Positions 36,634-44,382 of a stretch of DNA of 64,000 bases are shown here, piece by piece. Source of the stretch: Geoalkalibacter halelectricus (GTDB taxonomy: Bacteria; Desulfobacterota; Desulfuromonadia; Desulfuromonadales; Geoalkalibacteraceae); assembly GCF_025263685.1 (NCBI RefSeq), contig NZ_CP092109.1, forward strand, positions 3,473,001-3,537,000, read 5' to 3'. Position numbers and translations under genes: made by a program. The notes below the pieces were generated by a model. It worked only from the letters and a program-made list of their open reading frames with translations, ran no database searches and was not told the DNA's origin. The first letter of the stretch is position 1. Each line of letters opens with the position of its first letter.

Positions 36634-38008
36634 GCCTCTTCCGCAGAATCTGTGGGTAGGGGCCGGTAAAAAATAAGAGCACTGCCTCTTCTTGGTGGTT
36701 AAGATGGTTTTTTCCCGAAACGATCAAAACCAGCACAGAGAAGAGGCAATGCTGATTAAGACTCTACTGAACAAGGTCGAACGGTTCAAGTCGTTCGTGT
36801 ACGGCGCCACCCAGATAATGCTCGTCGATGGGGTGGAAGCCTTGGTCATTGACATCGAGGCGCGGCGCAACAGCCGCCCGGCGTGCCCCGAATGCCATAA
36901 GCGTGCACCGGCCCATGATCGTCAGCCACCGCGGCTCTTTGAATATCTGCCGATCTGGTCGTTCAAATCCTATTTGCGCTACGCCCCGCGCCGGGTCAAA
37001 TGCCCTGAGCACGGCGTCAGAGTCGAAGCGATGCCTTGGGCGTATGGCAAAGAGCGCATGACCATTTCGTATCAAGTGTTTCTGGCCCGCTGGGCCAAGC
37101 GGCTCTCCTGGAAAGAGACCGCCGCGATCTTTGAAACCAGTTGGGACAGCGTGTTTCGTGCCGTGCAGTTTGTCGTCAGCTACGGGCTGGCTCACCGCAC
37201 CCTTGAAGGCGTCACCGAGATCGGCGTGGACGAAATCGCCGTCTTTAAGGGCCACAAGTACTTGACCCTGGTCTATCAGCTCAATGCCGGCGCCAGGCGG
37301 CTTTTATGGTGTGGTCCCGAGCGCCGGGTGAAAACCCTGCTGCGCTTTTTTCATCAGTTCGGCAAAGAGCGCAGCGCGCAGCTTAAATTCGTGTGCAGCG
37401 ACATGTGGGCGCCTTATCTCAAAGTCATCGCCAAGAAGGCCCCGCAGGCGCTCAACATCCTGGATCGCTTCCACGTGATGCGCAAATTCAACGAGGCCAT
37501 TGATGAGATTCGCCGCAACGAAGTCCGAGAATTCAAGGCCAACAAGCAGGACAATGTGCTCGAGCGTGGCCGCTGGCTGCTGCTCAAGCGGCCGGAAAAT
37601 CTCACCGAGAAGCAAACGGCGCGCCTCGACGAGCTGCTCAAGCTCAACCTGCCCTCGATCAAGGCATACCTGTTGCGCGAGGATTTCCAGCGGTTTTGGG
37701 ATTATCAGCGCTACGACTTCGCCGGAAAGTTTCTCGACAACTGGGTGACCCGCACCCTGCAGACAGATCTGGAGCCGATGAAGAAGGTGGCCAAGATGCT
37801 GCGCAAGCACAAGCCGATGATTCTCAACTGGTTCAAAGCCAAGGGGCGGCTTTCCAGCGGCGCCGTGGAGGGCATGAACCTCAAGGCAAAACTCACTATG
37901 AGAAAAGCCTATGGTTTCAAGACCCTCAAATGTCTGGAAATCGCCCTATATCATGAACTTGGCAAGTTGCCCGAACCTGAATATCACCACAGATTTTGCT
38001 GACGAGCC
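36634..38008 (+). mobile_element. ISL3-family insertion sequence, copy 2
   Basis: Terminal inverted repeats are GCCTCTTCCGCAGAATCTG at the left and GGCTCGTCAGCAAAATCTG (minus strand) at the right, matching at most positions. One intact transposase lies inside. The right end sits inside an integron cassette and truncates its gene. A clear target duplication was not found. It is clearly different from copy 1. Confidence 0.8.
36749..38002 (+). CDS. ISL3-family transposase (DDE)
   Basis: The 417-residue protein has N-terminal zinc ligands (CPECHKRAPAHD, CPEHG), the catalytic Asp in IGVDEIAVFKGHKYLT, the second in VCSDMWAPYLKVI with LDRFHVMRKFNEAI, and the acidic residue in LSSGAVEGMNLKAKL. The last residues (TLKCLEIALYHELGKLPEPE) are typical. 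An ATG with AGAGG upstream was preferred over a start 19 codons earlier. It seems complete and could be active. Confidence 0.93.
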   Translation: MLIKTLLNKVERFKSFVYGATQIMLVDGVEALVIDIEARRNSRPACPECHKRAPAHDRQPPRLFEYLPIWSFKSYLRYAPRRVKCPEHGVRVEAMPWAYGKERMTISYQVFLARWAKRLSWKETAAIFETSWDSVFRAVQFVVSYGLAHRTLEGVTEIGVDEIAVFKGHKYLTLVYQLNAGARRLLWCGPERRVKTLLRFFHQFGKERSAQLKFVCSDMWAPYLKVIAKKAPQALNILDRFHVMRKFNEAIDEIRRNEVREFKANKQDNVLERGRWLLLKRPENLTEKQTARLDELLKLNLPSIKAYLLREDFQRFWDYQRYDFAGKFLDNWVTRTLQTDLEPMKKVAKMLRKHKPMILNWFKAKGRLSSGAVEGMNLKAKLTMRKAYGFKTLKCLEIALYHELGKLPEPEYHHRFC

Positions 38009-38085
38009 AAAATTCTAATCTTTCCTCGAAAATCCTCGACCTCGTCTCGCAATGGAAAGTCATTGCGCCAACTGCGATTCCTCAT
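37984..38085 (-). pseudogene. Integron cassette gene truncated by the ISL3-family element
   Basis: Behind the core site at 38122-38129 a gene starts with GAGGGAACTT-ATG and reads MRNRSWRNDFPLRDEVED. About 26 codons later it enters the terminal repeat of the insertion sequence and stops after 33 codons. The original product is unknown. Confidence 0.55.
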
Positions 38086-38121
38086 AAGTTCCCTCTATTT
38101 GGTTCGCTTGCCGAACTCTAC

Positions 38122-38229
38122 AGCCGAACGAAATTAGCTGAGCTGCGGGCCACCGAAACTTTGAGCGGCTGCGTACTTTTTGAGAAGCAAGACCGTATAT
38201 CCCGTCAGCTCTTGCGGCTTGTTCGATGC
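38122..38229 (-). repeat. attC recombination site of cassette 2
   Basis: On the minus strand it opens with GCATCGAAC and has inner arms GAGCTGACGGG / CCCGCAGCTC. It ends at a core GTTCGGCT that starts the next cassette. GCATCGAAC is the exact complement of GTTCGATGC at the other end of the same cassette, the hallmark of integron cassettes. Confidence 0.75.
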
Positions 38230-38235
38230 TGTTTT

Positions 38236-39315
38236 CTATTCGTCTATTCCAAAATGCTGGGAAAGCTTTTCGATTGTAAAACTACTGGTTAAGCGACATG
38301 CGGTGTGTTGAATAGCAAAAAAACCTTTTTCCCAGTGTGCTTCATTCTTCGGTACGGCCTTTAACCATTCAACCCTGACTAAGTACTCTGACAGTACAGG
38401 ATCATCAGCGTTTTTCGCCATATTCTTGGCCTGCATGGGCATTTGCAAAATTGGCACTTCATTTCCGCCTTCAACTACCTTGAATTCATTTACTGGCACA
38501 GCGGAATCTTTAACAATCCCAACGCCAACATAGCCAGTTGCAGGAATGTTTACGAATACGCGCGACCCAGGAAAAAGTAATTTCAGTGTTTGGCTATACC
38601 ATTTCCCTTGTCCACCAGAGACAAAACCATATTTTCGGCAATCTTCCCAATTCCTGGTCTCACCCTCGCCTAGACTTATGTAAAAGTCACGGCCATTCCA
38701 TGGCTCGCTGCCTTTTTTGGCTTTCGATTGTGACACCTTGCGCTCTGCGTCTTTAGGGTCAATTAACCATGTGCGTGCGAGATAGTCCCTGCCCTCGTCT
38801 CGGTAAAACCTGAAAAAAACGGCATTAACAGGAACACCATAATTATCTGATAAATAGTTTATGATTCTCTCTGTACTTGGGTCTAACTCAGAAGCTACGA
38901 TTATCATTTCATGACTCTGGTTAACTTGCTCAGGCAAGCTGGTTCCAAATGCATCATCAAAAGCTTCTTCTAGCTTTTTGCCAGAATTCTTTTGTGAGTA
39001 AATACTTGCAATCTCATCATAAGATAGAGACTCAACCCAAGATGCGTAATCCAGCACTTGTGCAACAACTTCACGGGCAGTGCGAGCCTTTTTATTTTCG
39101 ATGACTACAAGATCACCGGCAGCTGTCATGGCCAACATGTCAATCAATTTGCCATATGAGGTTGGCACTTGACGCCCGATAAGCATCAGCCCTCCATCTA
39201 CGATTGACAAATCCTGCTCTAATGCGTTTTCAAGTACGGACTCCGCATCTGGCGACGATACTGTAAGTTTTTCGGGACGCGCCCCAAGACGCCAAAGACC
39301 GATTTCTACGGGCAT
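38236..39315 (-). CDS. Predicted PD-(D/E)XK nuclease (DUF91/NucS-like), integron cassette gene
   Basis: The 359-residue product contains LMLIGRQVPTSYGKLIDMLAM then DLVVIENKKARTAREVVAQVLDYASWV, the E-x-K nuclease core with a preceding Asp as in NucS/DUF91 proteins. The C-terminal half (residues about 190-359, WNGRDFYISLGEGETRNWEDCRKYGFVSGG) looks like an added substrate-sensing domain. AAAGGAA precedes the ATG. It fills a cassette bounded by matching core sites, with the attC beginning 7 nt after its stop codon. A role in nucleic-acid defence is likely but inferred. GC content is clearly lower than in the flanking genes. Confidence 0.8.
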   Translation of the reverse strand: MPVEIGLWRLGARPEKLTVSSPDAESVLENALEQDLSIVDGGLMLIGRQVPTSYGKLIDMLAMTAAGDLVVIENKKARTAREVVAQVLDYASWVESLSYDEIASIYSQKNSGKKLEEAFDDAFGTSLPEQVNQSHEMIIVASELDPSTERIINYLSDNYGVPVNAVFFRFYRDEGRDYLARTWLIDPKDAERKVSQSKAKKGSEPWNGRDFYISLGEGETRNWEDCRKYGFVSGGQGKWYSQTLKLLFPGSRVFVNIPATGYVGVGIVKDSAVPVNEFKVVEGGNEVPILQMPMQAKNMAKNADDPVLSEYLVRVEWLKAVPKNEAHWEKGFFAIQHTACRLTSSFTIEKLSQHFGIDE

Positions 39316-39335
39316 ACTATTTCCTTTCTAAATTG

Positions 39336-39456
39336 GCATCGAACGGTTCGCGATAAGCGGTGGCGACGCGAAGAAACGGCCTACTACCTCAATTTGATTT
39401 TGATTTTCGGGAAGCACCCAGCCCCATTCCATCCGCTTGATTTGCTTGTTAGGGCT
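39336..39456 (-). repeat. attC recombination site of cassette 1
   Basis: In minus-strand sense it starts AGCCCTAAC directly after the gene's TAA and holds paired arms AAGCGG / CCGCTT. It ends at core GTTCGATGC of the next cassette. Its first core is the exact complement of GTTAGGGCT at the start of this cassette (39810-39818). Confidence 0.8.
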
Positions 39457-39795
39457 TTATACTTCGACGCTTTGATGCCAGCCACAATGAGGGCATGTGA
39501 TTGAAGCGATAGTGACTCTATCATCGCCGAATGCTTTTTCTCTAAATTCGCTTATTGGTGATTTGCAGTCTGGGCAGGCAACAATTCCTAGCACAGGATG
39601 GATCTGAACTTCACCATCAGTAAGAGCATCTTGGAAAAGTTCAAGTAATTTTTGTTTTGTAGGTGGGACTTCTGGAAGCCTCCCGATTATTTCTTCAGCC
39701 CAAGGCGGGACTTTTATCGATGATTTTTTATAGTACTGGTGGGAGATTATCCAAGAAATAAGCCCACCGGCTACAATGCCAATAATTAATTGCAT
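39457..39795 (-). CDS. Membrane-anchored zinc-ribbon protein, integron cassette gene
   Basis: The 112-residue product has one N-terminal membrane helix (IIGIVAGGLISWIISH) and two CxxC pairs (CPDCKSPISEF ... CPHCGWH) that would form a zinc ribbon. It has its own ribosome site (AGAGGGAAA). It is the only gene of a cassette of about 370 bp, the one nearest the integrase remnant. Function unknown. Confidence 0.75.
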   Translation of the reverse strand: MQLIIGIVAGGLISWIISHQYYKKSSIKVPPWAEEIIGRLPEVPPTKQKLLELFQDALTDGEVQIHPVLGIVACPDCKSPISEFREKAFGDDRVTIASITCPHCGWHQSVEV

Positions 39796-39818
39796 TTTCC
39801 CTCTTCTTGAGCCCTAAC

Positions 39819-39982
39819 AATAAATGGACAGTTTCTGTATAAAACTGCAAACACAGAAAGTCCGAGCTGTATATAATTCCCCACTAAAATGCTGACAACC
39901 CTGTCTTTACCATATACTTCAGCATGTTACAATCGCCATGCCTATCACCCTCCCCGGTATAGGCAGATCTGCCTATACCCGT
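39819..39982. other. Candidate attI region next to the integrase remnant
   Basis: The stretch lies between the integrase stop and the first cassette core (GTTAGGGCT). It has no gene and no cassette-like paired core, which fits an attI site. It also holds the palindrome at 39956-39979. Confidence 0.45.
39956..39979. repeat. Perfect 24-bp palindrome at the integrase 3' end
   Basis: GGTATAGGCAGA and its complement meet with no loop. It sits 3 bp beyond the integrase stop codon. It could be a regulator or recombinase site, or a small terminator. Confidence 0.6.
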
Positions 39983-40216
39983 TCAAAATCCATCCAAAGG
40001 GCTGCTTACACCCTTGCCACCTTTATTCAAAACATGAGTATAAATCATGGTCGTACTCACATCCTTGTGCCCCATCAACTCCTGAATTGTCCGGATATCA
40101 TAGCCACTCTCCAGCAGATGCGTGGCAAAAGAATGACGGAAAGTGTGACAACTGATCCGCTTGGTCAAAAAACTTTTGGTTGTCAGATCTACACACTGAC
40201 ACTTCCCAGCCGACAT
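39983..40216 (-). pseudogene. Integron integrase (IntI-like), C-terminal remnant
   Basis: The 77-codon frame ends with the catalytic part of integron-type tyrosine recombinases: [39 protein letters not shown] with the active Tyr, and [14 protein letters not shown], the typical IntI tail. About 240 N-terminal residues, including the first catalytic Arg, are missing, and the first ~20 codons look degraded. It is transcribed in the same direction as the cassettes lying beyond its 3' end, as in the inverted integrons known from Treponema denticola and some Planctomycetes. Confidence 0.8.
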
Positions 40217-40462
40217 CGACCATCTCCGACCTGCCAGAGCAATCTCTCATCCTCTGCCATACGTGATTCGCAGCGGCCTGCCCATACCCCTATCTATCTT
40301 CAAAATCTGCCAATATGTAGACCTTTATCCGTTTTCGCATAATCAGGCGAATACGTGATGCGATACCAAAGCCAGCCAGCTTGCCGATACCTTTGCTGGC
40401 AACCACCAATCGTCCGAGTTCCGTCTTGTCCCCCTCGGACCTGCGGGCAGCTCCCAGATCTT
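40217..40462. other. Non-coding junction between the 170-aa gene and the integrase remnant
   Basis: No gene or attC was recognised. Short frames here do not match the missing integrase part, so the stretch marks a deletion or rearrangement. Confidence 0.4.
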
Positions 40463-40975
40463 TTACCGAGAACGCTCACAGTCACATAAGTTGTCTAATA
40501 TGCCGGACCTAATCATAAATGAGATAAGAACAGTAACTGGGACTCCACCAAAAATCATGGAATCAAACACGGTATCAATTATAATTTCCTTTATGTCATC
40601 AATAGTGAGCATAACGGTTATTCCATCTGCTCCGAGTGACATTTTCTCTTTGTATTCACAGTATTTTCTGCATAGCTCTTCAATTCCACTACTTCCATAT
40701 TTTTTCAAAATTAACAAAGTTTTTTCTATTTTGTCCCGAAAATTGAATTTCGCATGGGGTATGTTTCCCTTGATCCATCCCCTTACCTCATCAACTGGCA
40801 ACTCTTCATCAAGCAATTCTGAAGGAAGTTCATCTATAGACCGCAACCACTCCTTCAACTCTACATAAGCCTGATATTCCAGCCAACGCTGCAATGGACC
40901 AGCAACTTCTTCAGAATCAATTATTCCAGCAGTGACTGCAATACTTTCGATTACAGACATTGAGATTGTTTCCAT
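40463..40975 (-). CDS. Hypothetical protein, probable integron cassette gene
   Basis: The 170-residue acidic, helical protein (METISMSVIESIAVTAGIID...) has a hydrophobic C-terminal segment (IFGGVPVTVLISFMIRSG). AGAGGATG precedes the ATG. A canonical core site GTTAGGTC lies 49 bp upstream, as at the head of a cassette, but no matching attC is found downstream, so the cassette end seems lost. GC content is low compared with the core genome. Family not recognised. Confidence 0.6.
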   Translation of the reverse strand: METISMSVIESIAVTAGIIDSEEVAGPLQRWLEYQAYVELKEWLRSIDELPSELLDEELPVDEVRGWIKGNIPHAKFNFRDKIEKTLLILKKYGSSGIEELCRKYCEYKEKMSLGADGITVMLTIDDIKEIIIDTVFDSMIFGGVPVTVLISFMIRSGILDNLCDCERSR

Positions 40976-41601
40976 TTCATCATCCTCTAAATAGTATCTG
41001 GGAGTTTCATCCCGCCCTTTGACGACCTAACATGGAGCAGATTTGCTAAAAGTTGCATCACAACACGGTCTGCTTCACGCCATCAGACAAATTATCATGC
41101 CTTTTCAAATACTTCCAGCCACATTGCCAAATTAACCCCTCCTTTTCACACAGCTCAAATTTACGCACGGAAGGGTTAAATGCCCTCTGGTCTCCCATGC
41201 ATGCAGTTTCATGCCATCCCGGAAGAGAATCATGAGTCAGCCTCGCCCATTGGATCGCACCTGACGCAGCATCTGCACGTCTAAAACGACAAAAGCCGCC
41301 CAGGGGCTTTCCAGCCCGCGGCGGCTTATTCAATTTCTTCGACGGCCATGACCCTGCAACATCATGCCTGCCCCCTACTCACCCACAGCACAACTGCAAA
41401 AAAAATCCAACTCCCGCGACCTTAGCGCAAAGCGCCACGACAGGCAAGCGCAAATGGACGCAATCCGCGCGCTTGCGTCGGACTCCGACCAGGGCGCCGC
41501 ATCGATGACGTTCTTTCGCTGCGCGCTACGCTGATAGCGCGGTAGAATTGGAGTAGATAGGTTCAAAAACCACGAATTTTCCACCATCCCCGGAGGTTGC
41601 C
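40976..41601. other. 626-bp gap with a cassette core and a terminator but no clear gene
   Basis: GTTAGGTC on the minus strand (41024-41031) is preceded by AGCAGA/TCTGCT arms, which may be part of another attC. A minus-strand frame at 41058-41333 exists but has no ribosome site and unlikely composition. The rest (41340-41600) holds no gene that I can support. Confidence 0.4.
41281..41327 (-). terminator. Intrinsic terminator (minus strand)
   Basis: AAGCCGCC and GGCGGCTT pair, with an inner GGGCT/AGCCC stem. On the minus strand TTTTGTCGTTTT follows. It would stop leftward transcription before the cassette region. Confidence 0.55.
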
Positions 41602-42166
41602 ATGCAACTCGAATCCTACTTGTTCTTCGAAGGCTGCTGCGACGAGGCGCTGGCCTTTTATCGCGAAGCCCTGGGGGCCGAGGTGACGTTTCTCATGCGC
41701 TATCGCGAAAGCCCCGAACCGAAAGACATCCCGCCGGACGCCGAGGACAAGGTGATGCATGCCAATGTGCGCATCGGCGAGAGCACCCTGATGGTGTCCG
41801 ACGGACTGTGCCAGGGAGATCCCAACTTTCAGGGCTTTTCCCTGTGCCTGGACGTGGCGGACGAAGCCACGGCCCAACGCCTGTTTTCAGCCCTGGCCAC
41901 GGGTGGCGAGGTGCAGATGCCCCAAGTGCCCCGTGCGGCCAGTCCTGTCTTCTAATTCCGGCCATTTTTGGCGCTGCCTGCGTTGCGCCAACTTGACTTA
42001 GCGCACGGCTAGGCCTGCGTTGGCGACGCCTTGGCAACACCAAAAATATCTCAAAATTATTCGACATGACTAACCGCACGGGACACTGGGCAAGACGTTC
42101 TGGTCGCCGTGCTTCGGCATGGTCAGGGATCGCTTCGGCATCTCGTGGATGATCATGACCGCTTGA
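41602..42166 (+). pseudogene. PhnB-like glyoxalase/VOC gene interrupted by a MITE-like element
   Basis: The 5' part (MQLESYLFFEGCCDEALAFYREALGAE ... LMVSDG) is a PhnB-like vicinal oxygen chelate protein with a good ribosome site. After VQMPQV it runs into a 153-bp insertion with a TAA. Beyond it the expected C-terminus resumes: TLGKTFWSPCFGMV and RDRFGISWMIMTA, then TGA. Removing the insertion would restore one protein of about 137 residues. The gene is probably inactive. Confidence 0.85.
41930..42082. mobile_element. 153-bp MITE-like insertion
   Basis: The ends CCCGTGCGGCCAGTCCTGTC and (inverse) CCCGTGCGGTTAGTCATGTC agree at 17 of 20 positions. The interior is an imperfect palindrome (ATTTTTGG ... 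CCAAAAAT). It has no gene and interrupts a PhnB-like frame. No clear target duplication was identified. Confidence 0.75.
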
Positions 42167-42185
42167 GAGCAAGGAGAATAAACCC

Positions 42186-42641
42186 ATGATCAGACTGAAT
42201 TTTTCCATAACCATCCAAGCGCCGCGCGAGAAGGTCTGGACGACCATGCTCGCCGATGAAGGCTACCGGCAATGGACCGCTGTCTTTTCGCCCGGCTCGC
42301 ACTATGTCGGCTCCTGGGTCGAGGGCGGCAAGCTGCTCTTTCTCGGCCTCGACGATAAGAGCGAGGAGGGCGGCATGCTGAGCCGCGTGAAGGAATACCG
42401 GCCCCATGAGTTTGTCTCCATCGAGCACCTCGGCCTGGTGACCAAGGGCGCGGAGGACACCAGCAGCGAGGCCGCGCGGCAATGGGCGGGCGCTCAGGAG
42501 AATTACACCTTCAAGGATCTGGGCGGCCAAACCGAGGTGCGCGTTGAAATGGATGCCGTCGACGAATACCGCGACTGGTTCGAGGATCTTTGGCCGAAGG
42601 CCCTGCAAAAGCTTAAACGATTGGCCGAAGGGGCAAAGTAG
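42186..42641 (+). CDS. SRPBCC (AHSA1-like) domain protein
   Basis: The 151-residue protein begins LNFSITIQAPREKVWTTML, the usual start of a START/Bet v1 (AHSA1) fold. It continues with the hydrophobic-pocket strands and ends in a long helix (EYRDWFEDLWPKALQKLKRL). Such proteins bind small hydrophobic ligands. AAGGAG precedes the ATG. The broken PhnB-like gene just upstream is a frequent neighbour, so they may once have formed an operon. Confidence 0.85.
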   Translation: MIRLNFSITIQAPREKVWTTMLADEGYRQWTAVFSPGSHYVGSWVEGGKLLFLGLDDKSEEGGMLSRVKEYRPHEFVSIEHLGLVTKGAEDTSSEAARQWAGAQENYTFKDLGGQTEVRVEMDAVDEYRDWFEDLWPKALQKLKRLAEGAK

Positions 42642-42645
42642 GCCG

Positions 42646-43017
42646 ATGGATTTTCTGGTGATGATCGCGGAGCGCAAGATTCTCGAGGCCATGGCGCGGG
42701 GCGAGTTCGACAACCTGCCCGGCGCGGGCCGGCCCCTGCCGCGCGAGGAGGGATTGGACGGCGTGCCGGCGGAACTGCGCATGGCTTACAAGGTCTTGAA
42801 GAATGCGGGGTTTGTGCCGCCGGAGGTGGAGCTGCGCAAGGAGATTCTGACCTTGCAGGGGCTGGTGGAGGTCGTGGAGGACGATGCGGAGCGGCGGAAA
42901 ATGCGCCGCGAGTTGCAGGCCAAGCAGATCAAGCTCTCGCTGCTGATGAAACGGCCCCTGCACCTCGAAAACGCCCTGGAATACCGCGACCGGGTGTACG
43001 AAAAATTCCGTGGCTAG
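42646..43017 (+). CDS. DUF1992 (DnaJ C28-like) family protein
   Basis: The 123-residue product starts MDFLVMIAERKILEAMARGEFDNLPGAGRPLP, the signature of the DUF1992 domain also found in DNAJC28. A charged helical tail follows. It is 4 bp after the SRPBCC gene. The TAG stop is the first three bases of a repeat element, so the end of the protein may have been set by that insertion. Confidence 0.85.
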   Translation: MDFLVMIAERKILEAMARGEFDNLPGAGRPLPREEGLDGVPAELRMAYKVLKNAGFVPPEVELRKEILTLQGLVEVVEDDAERRKMRRELQAKQIKLSLLMKRPLHLENALEYRDRVYEKFRG

Positions 43018-43076
43018 GAGGCTGTCGGACTATCCATGAGCCGGCTGCAAATCCGGCAGTTTGGTCCGGATACTAG
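43014..43076. repeat. 167-bp palindromic repeat, internally deleted copy C
   Basis: The first ~47 bases match copy A, then it jumps to TCCGGATACTAG. Both ends are CTAG. The left CTAG gives the stop of the DUF1992 gene and the right one gives the stop of the convergent 80-aa gene. Confidence 0.7.
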
Positions 43077-43315
43077 CCCTCGAAAAGAATCAGCTCCCAG
43101 TCCTGGGATTCGACATCCTGGCGCAGAATGTAGGTTGCGCCCTGCGCGTCGCGCACCTTGAAGTAGCGATGATCGGGCGCCAGCCAGCGATCGAAAACCT
43201 CCTCCACGGCGATGGATCGTTCACCGAGATGAAAACGCCGTGGCGTTTCCTCGCCGCGATAGCCCGCGTAACACTCCACCCGCACCGGAAATGGCCGATC
43301 CCGCCGCTCCGTCAT
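43073..43315 (-). CDS. Small conserved-type hypothetical protein
   Basis: The 80-residue product (FPVRVECYAGYRGEETPRRFHLGERSI, EEVFDRWLAPDHRYFKVRDAQG, YILRQDVESQDWELILF) has a compact beta-rich pattern like the DUF6504-type small proteins. No signal or metal motif. It lies 28 bp after the CvfB-like gene on the same strand and may be co-transcribed with it. Confidence 0.7.
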   Translation of the reverse strand: MTERRDRPFPVRVECYAGYRGEETPRRFHLGERSIAVEEVFDRWLAPDHRYFKVRDAQGATYILRQDVESQDWELILFEG

Positions 43316-43343
43316 GACGACGACCCTCCCCCGCGCCTCCCCA

Positions 43344-44210
43344 TCATTTCCCGCCCGGTTTCTTGGCCCCGCGCCCGCGCGGCGGCTTGCCGGCGAGGCG
43401 GATGCCGTCCGTCTCCAGGGTGACCAGGCCCTCCTTGTACAACCCGCCCACGGCCTTCTTGAAGGCTTTCTTGCTCAATCCCAGCGCCAGACGAATGTCC
43501 TCGGGGGAACTCTGATCGTGCAAGGGCAGATGGCCGTTTTTTTCCAGGGCCTGGAGCAGCACCTCGCGGTCGTCCCTGGCGCCGGCCGCGCCGCCGCGCC
43601 GCAAGGTGACATCGATCTTGCCGTCGTCGCGGATGTGGCGCACATAGGCCTTAAACCGCTGCCCGCGTTTGACCCCGCTGCGGATTTCGTCCTGATAGAG
43701 CAGCCCGGGGTAGAGATCGTTGATGATGACCTTGGCGCCCAGATCGGTGAAATCCCACAAAATGACGTCGACTTCGTCGCCGATTTGCAGACCGCCGGGC
43801 CCCTCTTCCAGGCAGCGCTCGATGCGCGCGGTGGCCACCAGCCGCCCGCGGTCATCCATGCACACCTTGACCAGGTAGCGGCGCCCGGCGCGCATGCGCT
43901 CGGGCTGCTCGCTGAAGGGCACCAGCAACTGCTTATCGAGCCCCCAGTCGAGAAAGGCGCCATGCTTGGTGACCTGGCCGACCTGCAGCAGGGCGAATTC
44001 GCCGACCTGGGCCTTGGGATGCTTGAGGGTCGCCAGGGGCAGGCCTTCGGCGTTGAGATAGACGAACACCGCGAGCTTCTGCCCCCGCGCGGCATCGGCC
44101 GGGACTTCGTTCGCCGGCAGCAGAATGCGGATCTGGTCGCCCTCGAACCAGGCGCCCTGGGCGTCCCGAGCGCGGAGGGTCAGGGTGTTGATGCGACCGA
44201 ATTCAATCAT
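43344..44210 (-). CDS. S1 RNA-binding protein of the CvfB/YitL family
   Basis: The 288-residue protein has three S1-like barrels followed by a winged helix: N-terminal FGRINTLTLRARDAQGAW, a central GQVTKHGAFLDWGLDKQLLVPF, then KRGQRFKAYVRHIRDDGKIDVTLR. The C-terminal winged helix ends in GLSKKAFKKAVGGLYKEGLVTL and a basic tail. CvfB-like proteins bind RNA; the precise role here is not known. GGAG precedes the ATG. Confidence 0.9.
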   Translation of the reverse strand: MIEFGRINTLTLRARDAQGAWFEGDQIRILLPANEVPADAARGQKLAVFVYLNAEGLPLATLKHPKAQVGEFALLQVGQVTKHGAFLDWGLDKQLLVPFSEQPERMRAGRRYLVKVCMDDRGRLVATARIERCLEEGPGGLQIGDEVDVILWDFTDLGAKVIINDLYPGLLYQDEIRSGVKRGQRFKAYVRHIRDDGKIDVTLRRGGAAGARDDREVLLQALEKNGHLPLHDQSSPEDIRLALGLSKKAFKKAVGGLYKEGLVTLETDGIRLAGKPPRGRGAKKPGGK

Positions 44211-44310
44211 GAAAGGTCTCCAGAAGATAAAAGTGGGCGTTGTTTGCGCCTGGGGCGCGCGCCTGATCGCTCAGTTTAGCTGAAATCCGTCCGTCGCGCC
44301 TATCCTTGAA

Positions 44311-44338
44311 TTGTGCGCGCGCAAGCCGCTGCTATACT
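44311..44338 (+). promoter_or_regulatory. Promoter of the VWA/OmpA gene
   Basis: TTGTGC and TATACT are separated by 16 bp and lie 45 bp before the start codon. Confidence 0.45.
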
Positions 44339-44382
44339 TTTTCCGCAATCATGCCGCAATTTCACCCCAGGGAGGATGAAAA

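Noticed and set aside
37996-38292. 98-codon plus-strand frame across the IS/cassette junction
   Set aside because: It runs antisense through the attC site and crosses into two other genes; the cassette reading on the minus strand explains the sequence.
39889-40342. Plus-strand frames over the integrase remnant
   Set aside because: They are the antisense of the clear IntI C-terminus.
41058-41333. 91-codon minus-strand frame
   Set aside because: No ribosome site, spans a terminator hairpin, composition not protein-like.
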